Positions 39,979 to 48,449 of a stretch of DNA of 64,000 nucleotides are shown piece after piece; the stretch's first letter is position 1, and every line of letters begins with the position of its first letter. The stretch spans positions 279,075 to 343,074 of the forward strand of contig NZ_NPEA01000006.1 in the NCBI RefSeq assembly GCF_002812205.1, read 5' to 3'. The notes under the pieces are model-generated. The model was not told the DNA's origin and ran no database searches. It saw only the letters and a program-made list of their open reading frames with translations. The DNA is from Leptospira neocaledonica. Its GTDB lineage: Bacteria > Spirochaetota > Leptospiria > Leptospirales > Leptospiraceae. Both the position numbers and the translations under genes were made by a program.

Positions 39979-40568
39979 ACCAAGTTGTTTCACCTCCTCC
40001 TTCTTCCAAAAAACGTTCCGGTCTTCGCAGGTTTGTTGATCGTTACAGAATGGAGACCTTCTTAGGTTCTTCGGCTGTTCTTCAGATCGCAGCACTTCTT
40101 TTCTGGTACACTCCTCCGAATACCTATGATCATCTGGATAAGCTGATCGATGAGGTTGCTTTCGTGGAGAATCTTGTGATCCAGGATCCTAACGTAGGGG
40201 AAGCTCCTGACGACGGAGAATTCGAGGTTACGGACACTCTCAAGAAAAAAGAGGATTCCAGGATCGCAGGTGCCCAAGATGCGATTGTTTCCGGAGCAAC
40301 AGCACCGGTGGATCTTTCTCCTAACGTTCAACCTGAATATACCAAGGATGCTCAATCTGCAGGTGTGGGCGGAACTCTTACCTTAGAAGTGATTATCGCC
40401 GACTCTGGAGAAGTTTTAAGAGTACGTAATATTGGTAAAACCTTAGGATACGGATTAGAAGAATCTGCAATCCAAGCATTCTACAAAAAACGTTACTCTC
40501 CTTCCGTGCTGGAAGGAAAAGCAATCACTGTGAAGGTTTACGTTCCAGTTCGTTTCTCTCTATATTGA
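39975..40568 (+). CDS. tonB: TonB-family energy transducer
   Basis: 197 residues. One membrane helix (about 28-46, [18 protein letters not shown]), then a short acidic linker rather than the usual long Pro-rich arm (about 50-115), and a C-terminal TonB domain [60 protein letters not shown]. The start overlaps exbD by four bases. It should pass the ExbBD energy to the TonB-box of the 35127 receptor. A long perfect hairpin follows the stop. Confidence 0.9.
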   Translation: MNQVVSPPPSSKKRSGLRRFVDRYRMETFLGSSAVLQIAALLFWYTPPNTYDHLDKLIDEVAFVENLVIQDPNVGEAPDDGEFEVTDTLKKKEDSRIAGAQDAIVSGATAPVDLSPNVQPEYTKDAQSAGVGGTLTLEVIIADSGEVLRVRNIGKTLGYGLEESAIQAFYKKRYSPSVLEGKAITVKVYVPVRFSLY

Positions 40569-40572
40569 TTTA

Positions 40573-40602
40573 ATCTTCTTCTTCCTCTCGGAAGAAGAAG
40601 AT
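40573..40602 (+). terminator. Hairpin after tonB
   Basis: Perfect 13-bp stem ATCTTCTTCTTCC (40573-40585), loop TCTC, GGAAGAAGAAGAT (40590-40602). No good T-run follows, so it is a weak terminator or an mRNA-stabilising element. Confidence 0.6.
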
Positions 40603-40656
40603 GTTCTACTCTCGCCTAACAACTGCCTATTAGTTATCTTTTATATATTTATCCCA

Positions 40657-40668
40657 GAACGATCGTTC
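40657..40668. promoter_or_regulatory. 12-bp perfect palindrome upstream of MFS gene
   Basis: GAACGATCGTTC is fully self-complementary and lies about 70 bp before the MFS start, a typical place and symmetry for a TetR-like repressor site. No regulator gene is next to it. Confidence 0.4.
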
Positions 40669-40739
40669 GAATTATAATTTTATGATTTGCTTTTTATTCC
40701 CGGCCTAAGGTAATTACGGGCCTTGGGAGATACAAAGTA

Positions 40740-42065
40740 ATGGAATCGAACTCGAATCAAGCCAAACATGCCTGGAGAATTCTGATCCTTCTATTCTTGG
40801 CAAACCTTCTAAACTTCTTCGATAGAACCATTCCCGCAATCATCATTGAACCTATACGACATGAATGGGACCTGAGTGATCTGCAATTAGGTATAGTTGG
40901 TTCCGCATTCACTGTCATCTATGCCATCGCAGGTTTACCTTTGGGAAGACTCGCAGATTCTTGGAGCCGCAAAAAGATCATAGGTTGGGGACTTGCCATT
41001 TGGAGCGCGTTCACGGCTCTTAATGGTTATGCTTGGAATTATTTATCTTTCGTTTCCGTTCGCATGGGTGTGGGAATTGGAGAAGCAAGTTACGCTCCCG
41101 CAGCCAACTCTCTTATAGGAGATCTTTTTCCTTCTCATAAAAGGGCAAGAGCAGTTGGTATTTTTATGTTGGGCCTTCCTTTAGGACTTGTACTAGCATT
41201 TTTTACCGTAGGTGCTATGGTAAAATCTTTCGGTTCTTGGAGGGCTCCGTTCTTTATTGCGGCATTGCCTGGCATTCTTCTTTCCATATTCTTCTTTTTT
41301 ATCAGGGAACCGGAAAGAGGAGCTGCGGAATCCATCCAAGTATCTAAAGTCCCACCGACAGAACCCATTAAAAAAGTATTAAGGATCCGCACGATGTGGT
41401 GGATCATTCTATCAGGTCTTACATTCAACTTTGCGGCTTATGCGGTGAATAGTTTCCTAGTTTCTTTATTACAAAGATATTATCATTTCACTTTGGTAAA
41501 GGCAGCAATCACTACTGGATTTATCGTAGGGATCACAGGCTTGGTTGGTTTAACTCTAGGAGGTTGGATCGCGGATAAGATACACCAAAGATCGGAAAGA
41601 GGCCGGCTTCTTTTCGGGGCATTCAATTTACTTATATCAGGAATCCTGATCTTTTTCGCATTATTACAGTCTGAAGAATTGGTTTTATTTTTCTCTCTTC
41701 TGCTTGGCTTAGGATGGTTACTCTCTTATAATTATTATACCTGCGTTTATCCTGCCATCCAGGATGTGATAGAACCAAGACTTAGAGCTACTGCCATGGC
41801 AATCTATTTTGCGGCGATGTATTTGTTAGGTGGAGCAGCCGGTCCTGCCGTCGTCGGTTGGTTCTCTGATTATTTGACCCGTTCTGCAATGATCCGTTCA
41901 GGAGCTTCAGAGATGACGGAACAATTTAAAGCAATAGGTCTTCATGATTCTCTTTTTCTCATCCCAGTAACCGTATTACTGACATCCCTATTTGTATTCT
42001 TGGCTTCCAAAAGTTTTGCAAAAGATGCATCCGAAATGAAGAGAAGCCTAGAAGGAAAGGCATAA
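40740..42065 (+). CDS. MFS transporter, Spinster/sugar-phosphate-type
   Basis: 441 residues, twelve membrane helices. LLFLANLLNFFDRTIPAIIIEPIRHEWDLSDLQLG and GLPLGRLADSWSRKKIIGWG then RMGVGIGEASYAPAANSLIGDLFPSHKRARAVGI are the signatures of the Spinster-like branch of MFS carriers, found for lipid-like and organic anion substrates. Substrate not known. It lies inside the candidate phosphate block, between tonB and the porin gene, but its own leader has a different palindrome and no Pho-like repeat, so its membership in the regulon is uncertain. Confidence 0.85.
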   Translation: MESNSNQAKHAWRILILLFLANLLNFFDRTIPAIIIEPIRHEWDLSDLQLGIVGSAFTVIYAIAGLPLGRLADSWSRKKIIGWGLAIWSAFTALNGYAWNYLSFVSVRMGVGIGEASYAPAANSLIGDLFPSHKRARAVGIFMLGLPLGLVLAFFTVGAMVKSFGSWRAPFFIAALPGILLSIFFFFIREPERGAAESIQVSKVPPTEPIKKVLRIRTMWWIILSGLTFNFAAYAVNSFLVSLLQRYYHFTLVKAAITTGFIVGITGLVGLTLGGWIADKIHQRSERGRLLFGAFNLLISGILIFFALLQSEELVLFFSLLLGLGWLLSYNYYTCVYPAIQDVIEPRLRATAMAIYFAAMYLLGGAAGPAVVGWFSDYLTRSAMIRSGASEMTEQFKAIGLHDSLFLIPVTVLLTSLFVFLASKSFAKDASEMKRSLEGKA

Positions 42066-42149
42066 ACCTAATCATATGATTAGGTTATTTAGTCTTATTT
42101 CTGTAACTTAAATGATACCCATTCTGCATAAAACTAAACCACAGGAGGC

Positions 42150-42189
42150 TTGTAACCAAATCCTCGCCATACTGTAATCATTTTGTAAC
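42150..42189 (+). promoter_or_regulatory. Candidate Pho box 4 (upstream of porin)
   Basis: Half-sites TTGTAAC (42150), CTGTAAT (42172) and TTGTAAC (42183). The last two are separated by CATT, exactly the 7+4+7 geometry of the enteric Pho box, and the first is two 11-bp turns upstream. The porin start is 85 bp downstream. Confidence 0.72.
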
Positions 42190-42274
42190 GTAAAAAGATC
42201 ATTCTGTTACCTAAACGTAAAACAGAATTCGCTCTAGCCGAAACCCGGGAAGCGAATCGAAAAGGTAACTCTGA

Positions 42275-43951
42275 ATGAAGCAGAAATCTAAAAAGAGAAA
42301 GAACTTAGAAGGGATAAAATCTAAATTTCTTATTCTAGGACTTGTCATCTATTCTCAGGCAATTTTCTCCCAGGGAACTTCACCAGGAGCAGAACTTGCG
42401 CAAGCAAATGAGCCTCCTAAAGTAGAAAAACCTAAATCGGAAGAATTCACTATTTATGAGGATCAAGACGGACAATTATATACCAAACCTGGTCCAGGCC
42501 GTTTTAAAAGTAAGATGGATAAGGCCATCAACAAAAACGATCCTAAATTCAATCCTTATCCGAACCATTTCAGTAGCAGACCGGATGAACCTCAAAAGGA
42601 AAGACTTACCATCACCGGTAGGATCCAATTCAGAGGAATTTCCGCTCAAACCGGATCGAATTATAATAACGGCAATGAAGATTTTAATTCTGTAGATTGG
42701 AACTTCAGACGTCTTCGTTTAGGATTACAATACCAAGGTAATTCCTGGTGGGGGATGGCATTAAACTTAAGGGGCGAGAACATGTTGAACGCTCCTTATC
42801 TCACCCAAAGCAAAAATGCTACCGGAGAAGTGACCAGCGTTTCCCTAAAAGAAAACAGAGGTTATATCCAAGAAGCATTCCTTTTTGTGAATATTCCGAT
42901 CTTGGGTGCGAGATTGAGTTTTGGCCAATTGCCTACTCAATTCCACAGAGAATATCTGATGTCTTCCGCAAACTTCATTGCATTAGAACGTTCTTATATG
43001 ACCAACGCCTATCCTCAGTTCGATATGGGTGTAAACTTAAGACTTTCTCCTTTGAAAGATTTTTTTGAAGGGAAATACGAAAAATATCTGACAATCGATT
43101 TAATGGCAGGTAATGGACATGGAGCGGGTGGTGACTACGGAACAGGAAGACGTCAAGATCTTACCGTTGCAGGTAGACCTAACCAGCCTATCCTAAATTC
43201 TCCTTTATATTTTGCGAGAGTTCAATGGAACGTTCTAGGTGGGATCGTAAAAGAAAACGGTAGCAATGTAGGCTGGCAAGAAGGAGAAGAGATTTTTCAG
43301 AAAGATCTGAAAATTTCATTAGGTGCTGCGACCATGCAAACTAAGAACGTTAGCTTCAGTTCCGGTCCTGCTTCTACCCTTGCTGTGGATGGCGCGATCC
43401 CGAGAGGAGCTCCAACTCAGTATCTTCTTACCACTCAAACCACTGCGGACAACAGTACTGCTGATTGCACTGTTCCAAGCTACCAAACCAGTTATTGCCA
43501 AAAAAATCTGGACCTAAGAGGTTATACCTATGATGGAACCATGACTTGGAATGGTATCTATCTGAGCGGTGCTTATACCACTTATACCGGAGCAGCTTCC
43601 AACAGTCTTTCAGGCTGGCAGGCTACAGTCGGATATAATATCCAAATATTCGATAAATATTATATTATGCCTGTTTTCAGATATGATTTCCTGAAAGGAG
43701 ATTTCAATCGTGACGGTAAAATTGAAGATACGGATCTTAAAAAATACTATTGGGTAGGCTTAAATCTTTTTGGAGATAAACACTTATTCAAGGCTCAATT
43801 GTTCTATCAAATCCCTGTTCTTAAATTAGGGATAGATCCTGTGACTCGAGAACCTGAAACGATTAACAACCAAACCCTATATTTCCAGCTACAAGCGACT
43901 TTCTGGACCGGAACAGTCACACCGGACCAATTAAATACCAGGTTAGATTAA
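42275..43951 (+). CDS. OprO/OprP-like phosphate-type porin with EF-hand-like loop
   Basis: 558 residues. A basic N-terminus and hydrophobic signal (ending QAIFSQ) precede a charged linker, then the porin domain from ERLTITGRIQFRG (about residue 108) with NWNFRRLRLGLQYQGNSWWG, NIPILGARLSFGQLPTQFHREYLMSSANFIALERS and the C-terminal LYFQLQATFW strands, which fits the phosphate-selective porin O/P family. In loop 476-487 it carries D-x-N-x-D-G-x-I-x-x-x-D (DFNRDGKIEDTD), a textbook EF-hand/dockerin calcium loop, unusual for this family. It precedes a small lipoprotein and pstS and has the clearest Pho-type leader after exbB. Likely outer-membrane entry for phosphate or polyphosphate (inference). 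Confidence 0.85.
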   Translation: MKQKSKKRKNLEGIKSKFLILGLVIYSQAIFSQGTSPGAELAQANEPPKVEKPKSEEFTIYEDQDGQLYTKPGPGRFKSKMDKAINKNDPKFNPYPNHFSSRPDEPQKERLTITGRIQFRGISAQTGSNYNNGNEDFNSVDWNFRRLRLGLQYQGNSWWGMALNLRGENMLNAPYLTQSKNATGEVTSVSLKENRGYIQEAFLFVNIPILGARLSFGQLPTQFHREYLMSSANFIALERSYMTNAYPQFDMGVNLRLSPLKDFFEGKYEKYLTIDLMAGNGHGAGGDYGTGRRQDLTVAGRPNQPILNSPLYFARVQWNVLGGIVKENGSNVGWQEGEEIFQKDLKISLGAATMQTKNVSFSSGPASTLAVDGAIPRGAPTQYLLTTQTTADNSTADCTVPSYQTSYCQKNLDLRGYTYDGTMTWNGIYLSGAYTTYTGAASNSLSGWQATVGYNIQIFDKYYIMPVFRYDFLKGDFNRDGKIEDTDLKKYYWVGLNLFGDKHLFKAQLFYQIPVLKLGIDPVTREPETINNQTLYFQLQATFWTGTVTPDQLNTRLD

Positions 43952-43972
43952 GAAGAGGAGAAGGAAAATTTT

Positions 43973-44428
43973 ATGAAATCTAAACTTAAATTCATACTCC
44001 CACTTTTGGGATTATTGGCAATTTCTTGCTCTTCCGACACAAAGGATGACTCAGCTCTATTAAGCGCATTGGCAGGAACTCCGGACGATGGGAACCAATC
44101 CATAGTAGTAGCTGAAGTAGCAGGAAATTATACCGACTATACCGGAGAATGTTACGACCATTTCACCGTCTTAGGAGTTTCCAATTCTACGATCTCCCCG
44201 ACTAACTATTACCTTTATGTAATGTTCGGACATTCTCTAGATACCGCACTTAGGAAATCGGCTCTATCTACTTCTACTTGTAGTAGTTTGGGTTTCTTAG
44301 GTTCGGGAATTCCTACAAACGCAAGTCCGGTGAATTTCAAATATTACACCTGTGATCCAAACCTGGGACAAGCCGGGGGAAATTGCGGAGATAAGATTAA
44401 GGCAGCAGTAGGATTTCCTACCGACTAA
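43973..44428 (+). CDS. Small Cys-rich lipoprotein
   Basis: 151 residues. Lipobox LAISC (Cys19), then SSDTKDDSALLSALAG, the same kind of hydrophobic tail seen in the 8683 and 32464 lipoproteins. The C-terminal half has five Cys (GECYDHF, STCSSLG, YYTCDPNLG, GNCGDK), enough for two disulfides. I do not recognise the family. It begins 21 bp after the porin gene with a GAGGAGAAGG site, so it is probably co-translated from the porin mRNA; a terminator follows. Confidence 0.65.
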   Translation: MKSKLKFILPLLGLLAISCSSDTKDDSALLSALAGTPDDGNQSIVVAEVAGNYTDYTGECYDHFTVLGVSNSTISPTNYYLYVMFGHSLDTALRKSALSTSTCSSLGFLGSGIPTNASPVNFKYYTCDPNLGQAGGNCGDKIKAAVGFPTD

Positions 44429-44439
44429 CAATAAAAAGC

Positions 44440-44472
44440 CCCCTGTTCTTTATTGTAACAGGGGTTTATTTT
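44440..44472 (+). terminator. Intrinsic terminator after small lipoprotein gene
   Basis: CCCCTGTT (44440-44447), loop CTTTATTGT, AACAGGGG (44457-44464), followed by TTTATTTT. Confidence 0.9.
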
Positions 44473-44525
44473 CATAGAATGCGTTAAAATGCCAAATCTA
44501 TGCAACAGAACAGAGTGTATCAGGA

Positions 44526-44554
44526 TTGTAATATTTGAGAAATCCGTTCGTAAC
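44526..44554 (+). promoter_or_regulatory. Candidate Pho box 5 (upstream of pstS)
   Basis: Half-sites TTGTAAT (44526) and TCGTAAC (44548), two 11-bp turns apart, with weaker slot in between and CTTGTTT after. It ends 47 bp before the ATG of pstS at 44602. Confidence 0.7.
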
Positions 44555-44601
44555 GGTTCTTGTTTATGATTCAAAAATATTTCAGGAGAAATATCAAACA
44601 G

Positions 44602-45441
44602 ATGAAAAAGATAGGTTTAAGACTTATTGTCTTATTAGTATTCGCTCTTTCTTCATTTTCCGTATCCGGGGAAGAGAAAAAGACAATCACCATTAAAGGA
44701 TCCGATACGATGGTTATCCTGGTTCAGAAATGGACCGAAACCTTCCCGGATAAATCCGTTCAATTCCAAGTTACTGGAGGAGGATCCGGAACTGGGATCG
44801 CTGCTCTAATCAACGGAACCACGGATATTTGCTCCGCTTCTCGCCCTCTCAAGCCTCAAGAAATCCAACAATTAAAGGAAAAATATAATTCCAACGGTGT
44901 GGAAATCAAGGTTGCAATCGATGGTATTTCTCTTTATGTGAACAAAAAGAATCCAGTCGCAAAACTTTCTCTGGAAGAAATCCGCAAAATTTTTACCGGA
45001 AAGATCACCAATTGGAAAGAAGTTGGCGGAGAAGATCATAAAATCGTACTTTATAGCCGTGAAAATAACTCCGGAACGTACGAGTATTTCAAAGAGCACG
45101 CTTTAGAAAAACAAGACTTTGATCCTTCTGCACAACATATGGTAGGAACTGCAGCCCTAGTAAACGCAATCTCCAAAGATAAATGGGGAATCGGTTACGG
45201 TGGAGCAGCTTACGCTTCCGGAGTAAAAGATTTGGCGGTTTCCGCTGATGCAAACTCCAAGGCGGAACTTCCAACTGAAGCGAATATTTTGACTAATAAG
45301 TATCCGATTTCCAGATATCTGTATTTTTATCTGAGAGAAGCGCCTAAAGACCAAACTAAAAAGTTTATCGATTGGGTGATCGGAAAAGACGGACAAAAAG
45401 TAGTGAAGGACGTAGGTTACTTCCCTCTTAAAAAAAAGTAA
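44602..45441 (+). CDS. pstS: Phosphate ABC transporter substrate-binding protein PstS
   Basis: 279 residues from ATG 44602: signal peptide MKKIGLRLIVLLVFALSSFSVSG, then the phosphate-binding protein. IKGSDTMVILVQKWTETF, VTGGGSGTGIAALINGTTDICSASRPLK and YSRENNSGTYEYFKEHAL hold the conserved Ser, Thr and Asp/Arg that coordinate phosphate. The frame is open to a TTG at 44560, but that lies right at the candidate Pho box, so the later ATG with AGGAG upstream is better. It delivers phosphate to PstCAB. A hairpin separates it from pstC, which would give more PstS than channel. Confidence 0.95.
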   Translation: MKKIGLRLIVLLVFALSSFSVSGEEKKTITIKGSDTMVILVQKWTETFPDKSVQFQVTGGGSGTGIAALINGTTDICSASRPLKPQEIQQLKEKYNSNGVEIKVAIDGISLYVNKKNPVAKLSLEEIRKIFTGKITNWKEVGGEDHKIVLYSRENNSGTYEYFKEHALEKQDFDPSAQHMVGTAALVNAISKDKWGIGYGGAAYASGVKDLAVSADANSKAELPTEANILTNKYPISRYLYFYLREAPKDQTKKFIDWVIGKDGQKVVKDVGYFPLKKK

Positions 45442-45453
45442 TATTGTGAGATC

Positions 45454-45479
45454 GGCTCCCGGTGACGGGGGCCTTTCTT
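45454..45479 (+). terminator. Partial terminator between pstS and pstC
   Basis: GGCTCCCG (45454-45461), loop GTGA, CGGGGGCC (45466-45473) with one G-T pair, then TTTCTT. A moderate stem that could attenuate transcription into pstC. Confidence 0.6.
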
Positions 45480-45502
45480 AAATCCAGAATTCGGAACATT
45501 CA

Positions 45503-46585
45503 ATGAGCAAACTCGATCCTCTGCTGAGATATCTTTTACATCCGAGCAGAAGAAAAATAGACGTTTTCGCGGAAACCCTGGTTAAGGGAACTGCCGCTAC
45601 TTCCATCCTTATCATTCTTCTTATTTTTTTCTTTGTCTTTAGAGAAGCTTCTTCCTTATTCTTCTCGGATTCTCCGCAAGCCACTTCGACTGTTCAAAGC
45701 TCCGGAGCCCCAACCGAATACAATCCTGATTCCGGTTCGGATGCTCCTACGGAATATAATCCTGACGGAGATACTTTAGAATTGAATAAGACTCTGAACG
45801 TAGCTACTCCCGAACCAGAAAAACTTTCCCTTTTTGAAAATCTTTTCAGTAAGGTTTGGCAACCGGTATCTTCTGTTCCTAAGTTCGGTATTCTACCTTT
45901 AATCGTAGGAACTGCAAAGACTACGATCATAGCAATTCTACTCGGAGCGCCTTTGGCTATATTAGCGGCTTTGAATATTACGTTTTTTGTACCCGCGAAA
46001 GTGCGAGAGATCGTAAAACCGGCCATCGAAATGCTTGCAAACTTCCCTTCCGTAGTAATCGGATTTTTCTGTTTGATGGATGTCGCAACCTTAGTAAAGG
46101 CAACCTTCGATATAGACTTCAGATTAAACGCACTCACAGGAGGGATCGGCCTTGCAATCGCAGTCACGCCTATCATATTTACTGTGGCAGAAGACGCGTT
46201 AAGCACTGTGCCTCAATCTTATAGACAGGCATCCTTGGCATTAGGTGCTACCGAATGGCAAACCGCTTATAGAGTTATGCTTCCTGCCGCACTTCCTGGT
46301 GTATTTGCCGCCGTCCTTTTAGGAATCGGAAGGGCCTTTGGAGAGACGATGATCGCTCTTATGGCCACGGGTAATGCCCCTATGATGAGCTTCGGTATTT
46401 TTGATCCGAGTAGGACATTCGCCGCTACGATCGGTGCAGAAATGGGAGAAGTTATCTGGGGATCAGAACATTATAATATTCTGTTCTTCCTGGGAGTTCT
46501 TCTGTTCCTATTCACTTTTTCCTTGAACGCAATCACCGAGCTGTACGTTAAAAAACGGCTTATGAAAAAGTTCCAAGGCTCCTGA
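45503..46585 (+). CDS. pstC: Phosphate ABC transporter permease PstC with periplasmic insertion
   Basis: 360 residues. Helix 1 is at about 31-46. Between it and helix 2 (ILPLIVGTAKTTIIAILLGAPLA, about 130) lies an insert of roughly 80 residues with a tandem octapeptide APTEYNPD at 69-76 and 81-88, absent from ordinary PstC. The rest is a standard BPD permease: EMLANFPSVVIGFF, QASLALGATEWQTAYRVMLPAALPGVFAAVLLGIGRAFGETMIALMATG (the EAA-type loop). Inner-membrane channel subunit paired with PstA. The insert may contact PstS or another periplasmic partner. Confidence 0.93.
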   Translation: MSKLDPLLRYLLHPSRRKIDVFAETLVKGTAATSILIILLIFFFVFREASSLFFSDSPQATSTVQSSGAPTEYNPDSGSDAPTEYNPDGDTLELNKTLNVATPEPEKLSLFENLFSKVWQPVSSVPKFGILPLIVGTAKTTIIAILLGAPLAILAALNITFFVPAKVREIVKPAIEMLANFPSVVIGFFCLMDVATLVKATFDIDFRLNALTGGIGLAIAVTPIIFTVAEDALSTVPQSYRQASLALGATEWQTAYRVMLPAALPGVFAAVLLGIGRAFGETMIALMATGNAPMMSFGIFDPSRTFAATIGAEMGEVIWGSEHYNILFFLGVLLFLFTFSLNAITELYVKKRLMKKFQGS

Positions 46586-46608
46586 CGAACTATATTTGGT
46601 AAACCTCT

Positions 46609-47553
46609 TTGAAATGGAAAAAAGTCAGACTTAAAAGAAGAAGAGTTTTTAAAGATAAAATTTATTCCATATTAGCTTTAGGCGCTCCCATGCTTGCTAC
46701 TGGGCTTATTTTATCCGCGGTCCTTCTTATGTTAGGGAATATATTCTACAAAGGAATTTCCGGAGTTAACTGGGAATTTCTAAGCGAAGCACCCAGGAAT
46801 AATAACTTAGAAGGCGGGATTTTCCCGGCAATCTATGGAACCGTATATCTAGTTTTTATAATGGTATTATGCAGCATCCCGATCGGGACAGCCACTGGGA
46901 TCTTTCTTTCCGAATACACTGCAAGAGATTCTAAGTTTGCGATGACCGTAAGATTTGCGATCAATACTTTAGCGGGAGTTCCTTCCATCGTATTCGGTCT
47001 ATTCGGCGTTGGATTCTTTATCCAATTCATCGGGAAAGGAATGGACTATGTTGCAAATAACACCACTCCAGTATGGGGAAAACCTGCTCTGATCTGGGCT
47101 GCGGCAACACTCGCTATTCTTACCCTACCCGTAGTCATTATCTCCGTGGAAGAAACTATGAGGAGTATTCCGAGAGAAATGAGAGAATCCAGCCTCGCGT
47201 TAGGCGCAACTAAATGGCAAACGATCTGGAAATTGATTCTGCCAAATTCTTTGACCGGGATATTGACTGGAGCAATCCTTGCGATCGGAAGAGGGGCCGG
47301 AGAAGTGGCTCCGATCTTATTTGTGGGGGTGGTGTATTCTTTACCGGAATTACCTTCTCATCTTTCCGATCAGTTCATGCAATTAGGCTACCATTTGTTC
47401 GTATTGGCAACCCAATCCCCTGACGTGGACGCGGCCATGCCGAAACAATATGCAACCACAGTCGTATTACTAACTCTTACCTTCGGGATGAGTTTTTTTG
47501 CTACATTCTTAAGATACAGAATCAGGAAATCCAGGGGCAAGGCCCATGTATAA
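46609..47553 (+). CDS. pstA: Phosphate ABC transporter permease PstA
   Basis: 314 residues. It has six helices and the family landmarks WEFLSEAPRNNNLEGGIFPAIYGTVYLV, LAGVPSIVFGLFGVGFF, SIPREMRESSLALGATKWQTIWKLILPNSLTGILTGAILAIGRGAGEVAPILF (the EAA loop contacting PstB). The start is TTG at 46609; the nearest ATG is out of frame, and no strong Shine-Dalgarno site is visible. It lies 23 bp after pstC and 34 bp before pstB. Confidence 0.94.
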   Translation: MKWKKVRLKRRRVFKDKIYSILALGAPMLATGLILSAVLLMLGNIFYKGISGVNWEFLSEAPRNNNLEGGIFPAIYGTVYLVFIMVLCSIPIGTATGIFLSEYTARDSKFAMTVRFAINTLAGVPSIVFGLFGVGFFIQFIGKGMDYVANNTTPVWGKPALIWAAATLAILTLPVVIISVEETMRSIPREMRESSLALGATKWQTIWKLILPNSLTGILTGAILAIGRGAGEVAPILFVGVVYSLPELPSHLSDQFMQLGYHLFVLATQSPDVDAAMPKQYATTVVLLTLTFGMSFFATFLRYRIRKSRGKAHV

Positions 47554-47587
47554 AGTTTTTATTGGAGATGCGAGGAGTTAATCGCAG

Positions 47588-48352
47588 ATGAAAGATACAA
47601 AAGTAAAAATAAAATCCCGCCATTTCAATTTTTTCTACGGTGAAAATCAGGCATTACATGATATCTCTTTAGAAATTCATGCGAAGAAGGTCACCGCGTT
47701 TATAGGACCTTCCGGTTGCGGCAAGTCCACTTTTTTGAGATCCATCAATCGTATGAACGACGTGATCGACAGCTCCAAAGTGAACGGTAAGCTGGAAATT
47801 GACGGCATTAATATTTACGATCCTCTAATGAACGTTGTGGAGCTCAGAAAAAGAGTCGGAATGGTTTTCCAAAAGTCCTTCCCTTTTCCTAAATCCATTT
47901 ATGAAAACATCGCTTATGGTTTGAAACTGAACGGTAGAGTCTCGAAGGATGAGATGGATCATATCGTTGAGGAAAGTTTAAGAAAGTCCGCTCTTTGGAA
48001 AGAAGTTAAAGACAGATTGAACGATAGCGCACTTGGACTTTCCGGTGGACAACAACAAAGGTTATGTATCGCAAGAGCAATTGCAATGAATCCTGAAGTG
48101 ATCTTGATGGACGAACCATGCTCCGCATTAGATCCTATCTCTACTAAAAAGGTGGAAGAGTTCATCTCTGAATTCAAGGATTCTTATACAATTGTGATCG
48201 TAACACATAATATGCAGCAGGCGGCTCGGGTAAGCGATTATACAGGATTCTTCTATATGGGTCGTTTGGTGGAATTCGATACTACTAAAAAGATGTTCCA
48301 TGATCCTTCTAAAAAGGAAACGGAAGATTACATTTCCGGAAAATTCGGCTGA
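47588..48352 (+). CDS. pstB: Phosphate ABC transporter ATPase PstB
   Basis: 254 residues, normal size. Walker [10 protein letters not shown] (40-48), Q-loop [20 protein letters not shown] signature [21 protein letters not shown], Walker [13 protein letters not shown] and the H-loop [15 protein letters not shown] are all intact. It drives phosphate import through PstCA. AGGAG lies before the ATG. Unlike many pst operons there is no phoU next; a terminator ends the unit at 48377-48405. Confidence 0.96.
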   Translation: MKDTKVKIKSRHFNFFYGENQALHDISLEIHAKKVTAFIGPSGCGKSTFLRSINRMNDVIDSSKVNGKLEIDGINIYDPLMNVVELRKRVGMVFQKSFPFPKSIYENIAYGLKLNGRVSKDEMDHIVEESLRKSALWKEVKDRLNDSALGLSGGQQQRLCIARAIAMNPEVILMDEPCSALDPISTKKVEEFISEFKDSYTIVIVTHNMQQAARVSDYTGFFYMGRLVEFDTTKKMFHDPSKKETEDYISGKFG

Positions 48353-48376
48353 TATTTATCCAAAATTTCCCTTTCA

Positions 48377-48405
48377 AATGCCTGCCAGAATGCAGGCATT
48401 TTTTA
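48377..48405 (+). terminator. Intrinsic terminator of pst operon
   Basis: AATGCCTGC (48377-48385), loop CAGAAT, GCAGGCATT (48392-48400), then a T-run. It ends the pst operon before the DinB-like gene. Confidence 0.93.
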
Positions 48406-48449
48406 TTCCCAAATGTAACCTAAACCGCTCGTATCCGAAGTTTCCCCCA

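Noticed and set aside
48413..48430. Pho-like half-site ATGTAAC before the DinB-like gene
   Set aside because: Only one half-site; the next 11-bp slots do not match.
48300..48449. N-terminal extension of the DinB-like protein
   Set aside because: It would read through the pst terminator hairpin and overlap pstB; the conserved protein starts at ATG 48450.
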